DNA from: Parvibaculum sp.
GTDB lineage: Bacteria; Pseudomonadota; Alphaproteobacteria; Parvibaculales; Parvibaculaceae
Direction of reading: 5' to 3'
Length of the DNA stretch: 49,048 nucleotides
NCBI RefSeq assembly: GCF_002684405.1
Contig: NZ_NYVD01000101.1
Coordinates: 1-49,048 of the forward strand
Position numbers and translations under genes: made by a program. Of this stretch, positions 43,646 to 49,048 are shown one piece after another (positions within the stretch are counted from its first letter, which is position 1; each line of letters opens with the position of its first letter). A model generated the notes under the pieces. The model saw nothing but the letters and a program-made list of their open reading frames with translations, searched no databases and was not told the origin of the DNA.

Positions 43646-43708
43646 AACGCAAAAAAGTGAAGTCATGCGGGCGGTTAGCGTGTCTTCCGCCTCCCCCTGA
43701 CCGGCCGG

Positions 43709-44533
43709 TCAGGCCTTCAGCCGGTAGCCGCGCTTCAGCATCATGTGGCAAACCGCCCAGAGGATCGCATTGACCGCCAACACGACCGCCACGCCGATCT
43801 CGATGGAGCCGTCGGCATGGCCCGTCATGCCATAGCGGAAGCCGTCGATCAGATAGAAGATCGGGTTGTACTGGGTGATGTGATAGGCGAAATCCGGAAG
43901 CTGCGTCACCGAATAGAAGGTGCCCGAGAGGAAGGTCGCCGGCAGGATCAGGAAGTTGGTCACGGCCTGAAGATGATCGAACTTCTCCGACCAGATGCCG
44001 CCCATCATGCCGAGCAGCGACAGCATGAGCGAAGCCCCCACGGCAAAGAAGACCACGGCCCAGAGATGATCGATCTCCAGATGGATGAAGGGCCACATGC
44101 CCAGCGCCGTCGCCAGGCCGCAGACCACGCCGCGCGTGACGCCCGCCGTCGCAATCCCCACATTCAGCTCGCCCGGCGAAAGGGGCGGCATGAGGATATC
44201 GACGATATTGCCCTGCACTTTCGAGATCAGGATCGAGGAGGAGGTATTGGCGAAGGAGTTCTGGATCATCGTCATGATGATGAGACCCGGCGCCAGAAAC
44301 TCGATAAAGGGCACGCCATGCACATCCGGCCGGAACTTGCCGATGGCAAGCGCGAAGATCGCAAGGTAAAGAAGCGTGGTCACCACGGGCGCCGCCACCG
44401 TCTGGGTGATGACCTTCATGAAGCGGCGCACTTCCTTCATGTAGAGCGTCCACACGCCGAGCCAGTTCACCGAGCCGAACCGACGCGCACCGACCATGGG
44501 CTGCATTGACTTGCGATCTGTCGAAACACTCAT
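43709..44533 (-). CDS. ABC-2 type transporter permease
   Basis: Membrane subunit of an ABC exporter, 274 aa with six predicted transmembrane segments. ABC-2 family features include 'WLGVWTLYMKEVRRFMKV' before TM1, 'FLAPGLIIMTMIQNSFANTSSSI' and 'YNPIFYLIDGFRYGMTGHAD' near the end, which resemble the YadH/NodJ-type branch. The cargo is unknown. The ATPase partner is not in this window: the gene stands alone, with gcrA divergent upstream and argD downstream on the same strand. Start: ATG at 44533 behind AGGGAG; an in-frame ATG at 44587 is less likely. Confidence 0.9.
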   Translation of the reverse strand: MSVSTDRKSMQPMVGARRFGSVNWLGVWTLYMKEVRRFMKVITQTVAAPVVTTLLYLAIFALAIGKFRPDVHGVPFIEFLAPGLIIMTMIQNSFANTSSSILISKVQGNIVDILMPPLSPGELNVGIATAGVTRGVVCGLATALGMWPFIHLEIDHLWAVVFFAVGASLMLSLLGMMGGIWSEKFDHLQAVTNFLILPATFLSGTFYSVTQLPDFAYHITQYNPIFYLIDGFRYGMTGHADGSIEIGVAVVLAVNAILWAVCHMMLKRGYRLKA

Positions 44534-44628
44534 GGGCAAGGCTCCCTTGACGTTTTGTCGGTGCCGCCGGCGACAGGCGCCCGGCACACGCTTGATTTAC
44601 GGGCAAGCAATAGGGGACCGCCGCCCCC

Positions 44629-44657
44629 GTGACAATCGCGCCCCGAAAAATTGTCAC
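44629..44657. promoter_or_regulatory. inverted repeat upstream of the ABC permease gene
   Basis: GTGACAAT (44629-44636) and ATTGTCAC (44650-44657) are perfect 8-bp arms with a 13-bp spacer, start to start 21 bp (two helical turns). It lies about 100 bp before the permease start. It looks like a dimer operator; no regulator gene is adjacent. Confidence 0.4.
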
Positions 44658-44798
44658 AGGCCCTCGCCAAAGGACCGTCGCGGATGGGCAGCAACGGCAT
44701 AAACCCGCCCTTCAAGGGGATATCCGTCCCGGACAGGGCCATTCTGGCCGCGCAAGGGGCATATATAGGGAGAGAAACGCGGCGCCCCCACCCTTTTC

Positions 44799-44807
44799 TG
44801 TGGATAA
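44799..44807. promoter_or_regulatory. DnaA box in the gcrA promoter region
   Basis: TGTGGATAA is the exact complement of the consensus DnaA box TTATCCACA. It lies 25 bp upstream of the predicted -35 of gcrA. In Caulobacter DnaA activates gcrA, so the position fits an activator site. Confidence 0.65.
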
Positions 44808-44810
44808 GCC

Positions 44811-44815
44811 GAATC
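44811..44815. promoter_or_regulatory. GANTC site (CcrM methylation) in the gcrA promoter region
   Basis: GAATC matches the CcrM target GANTC, four bases after the DnaA box. GcrA and CcrM methylation act together in alphaproteobacteria, but a single 5-bp site could occur by chance. Confidence 0.35.
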
Positions 44816-44831
44816 GAAGGCGCATGTCTCC

Positions 44832-44861
44832 TTGCTAACAACTACCCCCATCTAGTATATT
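44832..44861 (+). promoter_or_regulatory. predicted gcrA promoter
   Basis: TTGCTA (44832-44837), 18-bp spacer, TATATT (44856-44861), in the most AT-rich part of the gap. The transcript leader would be about 115 bases. Confidence 0.5.
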
Positions 44862-44984
44862 TTTCATGAACACATACGAAATCTGGTGTGCCTGACGGGC
44901 GTAATTTGCGGGCATTGGCCGGGCCGAGGCCGGGTCCTGCCGGATCGCAGGGTCTTCCGGGCCAATAAGGGGGAAGGAACCGAG

Positions 44985-45509
44985 ATGTGGACTGAGGAAC
45001 GCGTAGAACTCCTGAAAAAGCTGTGGTCGGAAGGCCTCAGCGCCAGTCAGGTTGCCAAGCAGCTTGGCGGCGTGACGCGAAATGCGGTGATCGGCAAGGT
45101 GCACCGGCTCGGTCTTTCCGGCCGTGCCACACCGAGCCGCCCGGCGCGCACGAGCCGCCCCGCGGCGCCGCGCACGCTGGTCCGGGCCCGGCCCGAGCCG
45201 GCCACCCCGCGTGAGCAGAAAGAAGAGCTTCAGAGCCGGAGCGAGGACAATCTGCCGAAGGAAAGCCGGGCCTCGAGCGCAAGCGAGCTGCCCGACCTGC
45301 CGCTTTCGGAACGCGCCACGGTGCTGACGCTGACCGAACGGACCTGCAAATGGCCGATCGGCGAGCCGGGCAAGGCCGGCTTCCATTTCTGCGGCCGCGC
45401 CGCCGAAGACGGCATGCCCTATTGCCCCGAACATGCGCGGAAGGCCTACCAGCCGGCGCAGAGCCGCCGCAATCGCGAACGTGCGCGGACGGAACGGCTT
45501 ACGGGCTGA
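44985..45509 (+). CDS. gcrA: cell-cycle regulator GcrA
   Basis: Global cell-cycle transcription factor of alphaproteobacteria, 174 aa, that acts with sigma-70 RNA polymerase at GANTC-methylated promoters. The N-terminal DNA-binding helices are highly typical: MWTEERVELLKKLW, 'GLSASQVAKQLGGVTRNAVI', then GKVHRLGLSGRA. A basic/proline-rich linker (about 45-115) leads to the conserved C-terminal domain 'CKWPIGEPGKAGFHFCG' and 'YCPEHARKAY', which contacts sigma-70 in Caulobacter. Start: ATG at 44985 with GGAAGGAA upstream; the frame is open to 44886 but that part is not GcrA-like. Its promoter region contains a perfect DnaA box. Confidence 0.96.
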   Translation: MWTEERVELLKKLWSEGLSASQVAKQLGGVTRNAVIGKVHRLGLSGRATPSRPARTSRPAAPRTLVRARPEPATPREQKEELQSRSEDNLPKESRASSASELPDLPLSERATVLTLTERTCKWPIGEPGKAGFHFCGRAAEDGMPYCPEHARKAYQPAQSRRNRERARTERLTG

Positions 45510-45561
45510 CCCCTTCGGAGGGGAGCCTTCCCGTCTAGGCCCCGGGGGACGGGGCGCAAAC

Positions 45562-45598
45562 AAAAGCCGGTGTCGAGAGACACCGGCTTTTTTCTTTT
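45562..45598. terminator. bidirectional terminator between gcrA and phoB
   Basis: AAAAGCCGGTGTC (45562-45574), loop GAGA, GACACCGGCTTTT (45579-45591), then TTCTTTT. A perfect 13-bp stem with a GNRA loop; the A-run on the left also serves as a T-run for the minus strand, so it ends both convergent genes. Confidence 0.92.
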
Positions 45599-45627
45599 CG
45601 GCATAAAGCGCTCGGGCTCGAAAGCGT

Positions 45628-46323
45628 TCAGGCCCGGAACTGCTCGTCCAGCGCATAGCCCGCGGAGCGGACGGTGCGGATCGGATCGCGCTCGCCCCTG
45701 TCGTTGAGCGCCTTGCGCAAACGGCCCACATGCACATCCACGGTACGGGCTTCGACATAGACATCGGAGCCCCAGACCGCATCGAGCAATTGTTCGCGGC
45801 TGAAGACGCGCCCGGGATGCTGGATCAGATGATCGAGCAGGCGGTATTCGGTGGGTCCCAGATGAACCTCCCGCTCGCCGCGCCGCACACGATGGGCCGC
45901 CCGGTCGATCACGATGTCGCCAAAGGTCACGAGGTCCTCGGTCAGCGCGGGCCGGATACGCCGCATGACCGCCCTGATCCGCGCCAGAAGCTCGGTCATG
46001 GAAAAAGGCTTGGTCACATAATCGTCGGCGCCCGTGTCGAGGCCGCGGATACGGTCCGATTCCTCACCACGCGCCGTGATCATGATGATCGGCAGGTTGC
46101 GGGTTTCGGGCCGTCCGCGAAGCCTGCGGCAAAGCTCGATACCGGACAGTCCCGGCAGCATCCAGTCGAGAAGGACGAGATCGGGGGTCGTTTCCCGAAC
46201 CATCATCGCCGCTTCCTCGCCATCCGACGCGGAGAGAATCCGGTAGCCTTCCTTGTCCAGATTGTACTGGAGGAGGGTCGATAGAGCCTCCTCGTCTTCC
46301 ACAATCAATACGGTTGGTTTCAT
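45628..46323 (-). CDS. phoB: phosphate regulon response regulator PhoB
   Basis: OmpR-family response regulator of 231 aa that controls phosphate-starvation genes. The receiver has E9-D10, phospho-acceptor Asp53 (LVLLDWMLPGLSG), Thr in IIMITARGEE and Lys in DDYVTKPFSM. The winged-helix domain starts near 'VTFGDIVIDRAAHRVRRGER', with 'LGPTEYRLLDHLIQHPGRVFSREQLLDAVWG' type segments and 'RTVDVHVGRLRKAL'. I use the ATG at 46323, which gives normal PhoB length; the frame is open to 46401 and an ATG at 46374 is an alternative with a GGGAA upstream. It follows phoU on the same strand, as usual in alphaproteobacteria. Confidence 0.95.
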   Translation of the reverse strand: MKPTVLIVEDEEALSTLLQYNLDKEGYRILSASDGEEAAMMVRETTPDLVLLDWMLPGLSGIELCRRLRGRPETRNLPIIMITARGEESDRIRGLDTGADDYVTKPFSMTELLARIRAVMRRIRPALTEDLVTFGDIVIDRAAHRVRRGEREVHLGPTEYRLLDHLIQHPGRVFSREQLLDAVWGSDVYVEARTVDVHVGRLRKALNDRGERDPIRTVRSAGYALDEQFRA

Positions 46324-46397
46324 TCTTCGTTCAAAGGACGCGTGAGACCGTAGCTCATCCGCCGTGGTCAACATCTGCATTTCCCTTGTGGCCTCCT

Positions 46398-47117
46398 TCA
46401 ATCATCCGATTCTATCGAGGTCATGCTCGTCGTATCGCCCTTCGGGCGGTCATCCACGACACGTTCGCCGGTGATGAGGTAGCGGACCGTCTCGGCGACA
46501 TTGGTCGTGTGGTCGCCGATCCGTTCCAGGTTCTTGGCAATGAAGAGCAGATGGGTGGAGACGCCGATCGTGCGGGGGTCTTCCATCATGTAGGTCAGCA
46601 GTTCACGGAAGATCGAGTTGTACATCTCGTCGATCTCTTCGTCCTGCATCCAGACATCCATGGCAGCCTGCGCATCGCGGCTGGAATAGGAATCCAGCAC
46701 CGTCTTGAGCTGCCCCTGAGCCAGCCGGCCCATGCGCCCGATGCTCTGGATGAGACGGTTCTCGATATTGAAATCGGAACCGATCACGATGGCGCGTTTG
46801 GCGATGTTCTTCGCCAGATCGCCGATGCGTTCCAGATCGTTCGAAATCTTGATCGAGGCAATGGCCTCGCGAAGATCGGCCGCCATGGGCTGGCGGAGCG
46901 CGATCACACGCACAGCCTGAGTTTCGATCTGCGTTTCGAGATCGTCGATCCGCACGTCCTCGCGCACGGTGCGCTCGGCCAGCTGATTATCGCGCCGCTG
47001 AACGGCCTCAAGAGCTGCCGATAGCTGAGCTTCGGTCAGCCCGCCCATCTGGGCGATCCCGGTGCTGAGCTTCTCGAGCTCCTCCTGGAAGGACTTCACT
47101 GTATGTTCTGTCGTCAC
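46398..47117 (-). CDS. phoU: phosphate signalling protein PhoU
   Basis: All-helical protein of 239 aa that couples the Pst transporter to PhoR and keeps the Pho regulon off when phosphate is plentiful. It is built of two similar three-helix bundles. The metal-binding E/D patterns appear in 'AIASIKISNDLERIGDLAKN' and 'LLFIAKNLERIGDHTTNVAE', both strongly typical. It sits between pstB (45 bp upstream) and phoB, with no promoter obvious between them. Confidence 0.96.
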   Translation of the reverse strand: MTTEHTVKSFQEELEKLSTGIAQMGGLTEAQLSAALEAVQRRDNQLAERTVREDVRIDDLETQIETQAVRVIALRQPMAADLREAIASIKISNDLERIGDLAKNIAKRAIVIGSDFNIENRLIQSIGRMGRLAQGQLKTVLDSYSSRDAQAAMDVWMQDEEIDEMYNSIFRELLTYMMEDPRTIGVSTHLLFIAKNLERIGDHTTNVAETVRYLITGERVVDDRPKGDTTSMTSIESDD

Positions 47118-47162
47118 GCCTGATCCTCCTTTTGGCCCCTCACCGAGTGACCGGCGTCGAAA

Positions 47163-47978
47163 TTAACCGAAACGGCCGGTGATGTAGTTCTGCGTGCGCT
47201 CGTCGTCCGGATTTGTGAAGATCTTGTCGGTATCCCCCTCTTCCACCAGCACACCAAGGTGGAAGAACGCGGTTCGCTGCGACACGCGTGCCGCCTGCTG
47301 CATGGAGTGCGTCACGATCACGATCGTGTAGTCCGACCGGAGTTCGTCCATCAGCTCTTCGATTTTCGCCGTCGCGATCGGATCGAGCGCCGAGCAGGGC
47401 TCGTCCATCAGGATGACTTCCGGCTTCACGGCAATGGCGCGCGCGATGCACAGACGCTGCTGCTGACCGCCGGAAAGACCCGTGCCCGGCTGGTCCAGGC
47501 GATCCTTCACTTCTTCCCAGAGGCCGGCCTTCTGAAGGCTGGTCGCCACCAGCTCTTCCATGTCGGCCTTGTTGTTGGAGGAGAAGCCATGGATGCGCGG
47601 TCCATAGGCGATGTTATCGAAGATCGACTTCGGGAAGGGGTTCGGCTTCTGGAACACCATACCGACACGCGCCCTGAGTTCGACCACGTCGAGATCGGGG
47701 GCGTAGATGTCTTCCCCGTCGAGTTCGATATCGCCGGTGATGCGCGCAATCGGGATGACGTCGTTCATCCGGTTCAGGCAACGCAGGAAGGTGGACTTGC
47801 CGCAGCCGGACGGGCCGATAAGCGCCATGATCTCGTTGGTTGGGATCTCCAGGTTCACCCCGAAAAGAGCCTGCTTCTCGCCGTAGTAGACGCAAACGTC
47901 ACGCGCGCTCATCTTGCTGGTGTCGGCCTGATTTGCACCCTTGGGGGCCGACGAAACGGGTGCGGAAATTTCTACCAT
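47163..47978 (-). CDS. pstB: phosphate ABC transporter ATP-binding protein PstB
   Basis: ATPase subunit of the high-affinity phosphate importer, 271 aa. Walker A is GPSGCGKST, the signature is [16 protein letters not shown], Walker B is [13 protein letters not shown] and the switch His is in [15 protein letters not shown]. The PstB-specific segments '[12 protein letters not shown]' and '[19 protein letters not shown]' are present. About 25 residues precede the ABC core. Its start overlaps the end of pstA by seven bases, so the subunits are translationally coupled. Confidence 0.97.
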   Translation of the reverse strand: MVEISAPVSSAPKGANQADTSKMSARDVCVYYGEKQALFGVNLEIPTNEIMALIGPSGCGKSTFLRCLNRMNDVIPIARITGDIELDGEDIYAPDLDVVELRARVGMVFQKPNPFPKSIFDNIAYGPRIHGFSSNNKADMEELVATSLQKAGLWEEVKDRLDQPGTGLSGGQQQRLCIARAIAVKPEVILMDEPCSALDPIATAKIEELMDELRSDYTIVIVTHSMQQAARVSQRTAFFHLGVLVEEGDTDKIFTNPDDERTQNYITGRFG

Positions 47979-49048
47979 TTTCGTTCGAACTTTCTGCGCA
48001 TGATGACAGCGGTGGAATTCATGAGGATGAGGAAGCCCAGCAGGATGATCGTCGCGCCTGCCGTGCGCTCAACGAAACCGCGCTCGGCGGCGGTCGCCCA
48101 CATATAGATCTGCACCGGCAGCGCCGTGGCGGGATCCATAGGGGTCGCGGGATAATCGACGACGAAAGCAACGAGGCCGATCATCAGAAGCGGTGCCGTT
48201 TCGCCCAGCGCCTGCACCAGCCCGATGATCGTGCCGGTGAGAATACCGGGCAATGCGAGCGGCAAGACGTGATGGGTTACGGTCTGCATCTTGGACGCAC
48301 CGATCCCCAGCGCCGCCTCACGGATGGAGGGCGGGACGGCGCGGATCGCCGCGCGCGTGGCGATGATCACGGTCGGGAGCGTCATCAGCGTCAGCACCAG
48401 ACCGCCCACCAAGGAGGACGAGCGCGGCAAGCCGGCGAAATTGATGAAGACGGCAAGCCCCAGAAGACCGAACACGATGGAGGGGACGGCGGCGAGGTTG
48501 TTGATGTTCACCTCGATCAGATCCGTCCAGCGGTTCTGCGGCGCGAACTCTTCCAGATAGAGCGCGGCCGCGACCCCGAGCGGCACCGCCAGCAGGACCA
48601 CGATCAGCATCATGAAGAAGGAGCCGATGGCCGCCACCCCGATACCCGCCGTTTCCGGCTGGGAGGAGGCGCCATAGGTGAACAGACCGGTGTTGAAGGT
48701 CAGGGAGAGTATGTCTTTCTGCTTCAGCTCATCGAGCCAGGCCACCTGCTGGTTGTCGAGCTGACGCCGGCTCTCCGGCACGTCGCGGTCGATGGCGCCC
48801 TTCATCAGCGCATCCGCATTGCCGCTGGCCAGAAGCCAGACCTTCCGCGTGGTGCCGATGACGGAGGGATCGTCCATCACGATGTTGCGGAGCTGGATCG
48901 CCGCCCCGCGCGACAACAGCGCCTCCGCCTTGCGGCGCATCGGCCGGTTGGCGGGATCGACGCCAAGCTCGGCGAGCAGCGCCTCGCGCGCGAGCTTGCG
49001 GTAGTTGGCGGTCAGCAGCGTCATGCGATCGCGCTTGCCGGATTTGTC
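47972..49048 (-). CDS. pstA: phosphate ABC transporter permease PstA (5' end beyond window)
   Basis: Membrane subunit of the phosphate importer; 358 codons are present and the reading frame runs off the right edge without a start I trust. The part seen begins with the soluble region typical of long alphaproteobacterial PstA (DUF3333-like: '[24 protein letters not shown]'). Five or six membrane helices follow, with the permease loop '[20 protein letters not shown]' that contacts PstB. The first ATG inside the window (49024) is internal, because a first membrane segment is expected further upstream and the frame stays open. The gene order pstA-pstB-phoU-phoB is standard; pstC and pstS should lie outside. 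Confidence 0.95.
   Translation of the reverse strand, partial: DKSGKRDRMTLLTANYRKLAREALLAELGVDPANRPMRRKAEALLSRGAAIQLRNIVMDDPSVIGTTRKVWLLASGNADALMKGAIDRDVPESRRQLDNQQVAWLDELKQKDILSLTFNTGLFTYGASSQPETAGIGVAAIGSFFMMLIVVLLAVPLGVAAALYLEEFAPQNRWTDLIEVNINNLAAVPSIVFGLLGLAVFINFAGLPRSSSLVGGLVLTLMTLPTVIIATRAAIRAVPPSIREAALGIGASKMQTVTHHVLPLALPGILTGTIIGLVQALGETAPLLMIGLVAFVVDYPATPMDPATALPVQIYMWATAAERGFVERTAGATIILLGFLILMNSTAVIMRRKFERKW

Larger units (their letters stand above)
44534..44984. other. divergent regulatory region, ABC permease / gcrA
   Basis: A 451-bp gap with no supported gene. It holds the inverted repeat at 44629-44657, a DnaA box, a GANTC methylation site and the gcrA promoter, each listed separately. 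Confidence 0.6.

Overview
The window is 49 kb of GC-rich chromosomal DNA from an alphaproteobacterium, most likely a Hyphomicrobiales/Parvibaculales-type organism. The lineage call rests on several features: a gcrA gene with a DnaA box in its promoter, a class I lysyl-tRNA synthetase, a long two-domain dCTP deaminase, a SAM-II riboswitch in front of metZ, a PstA of the long alphaproteobacterial type, and a small palindromic repeat whose core is familiar from Rhizobiales genomes. I see no insertion sequence, prophage, CRISPR array or rRNA. One tRNA gene, Gly(CCC), is present.

Layout. (1) 1-9.5 kb: a TPR protein and lysK on the minus strand, diverging from a membrane histidine kinase with a degenerate HPt-like tail. 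These are followed by a DinG-like Fe-S helicase, a TerB-like protein, a sterol-desaturase-family hydroxylase and a SixA phosphatase. (2) 9.5-13.5 kb: a membrane-anchored solute-binding protein diverging from a glycosyltransferase with an N-terminal MshEN (c-di-GMP-binding type) domain, which overlaps or abuts a receiver-domain protein. (3) 13.5-20 kb: malonyl-CoA synthetase, a BCCT transporter, a stand-alone allophanate hydrolase and a low-complexity lipoprotein. (4) 20.5-27 kb: an alternating island of DUF1302 outer-membrane protein, AraC regulator, DUF1329 protein and a second, paralogous AraC regulator. (5) 27-31 kb: a catabolic operon (two UxaA-like dehydratase subunits plus a beta-lactamase-fold hydrolase) diverging from a GntR/FCD regulator, with two matching operators between them. 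(6) 31-37 kb: tRNA-Gly, DUF2804, a radical SAM protein, a small secreted protein, an HD-GYP phosphodiesterase, and the dcd-lrgA-lrgB cluster. (7) 37-44.5 kb: amino-acid genes metZ (behind a SAM-II riboswitch), apaG and argE, convergent with hslO, argF and argD; then an ABC-2 permease. (8) 44.5-49 kb: the cell-cycle regulator gcrA, convergent with phoB, phoU, pstB and the 3' part of pstA.

The best-supported regulatory readings are these. The metZ leader shows a promoter, a SAM-II aptamer, an antiterminator and a terminator that share bases in a way that predicts a SAM-dependent OFF switch. The gcrA promoter has a perfect DnaA box, consistent with the DnaA-to-GcrA step of the alphaproteobacterial cell-cycle circuit. 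The GntR/uxaA region has two near-palindromic sites 84 bp apart, each overlapping a -35 hexamer. The least-characterised gene sets are the twin-AraC DUF1302/DUF1329 island, the UxaA/serine-hydrolase operon and the MshEN-glycosyltransferase/receiver pair. All functions are inferred from sequence motifs and family knowledge; no searches were run.
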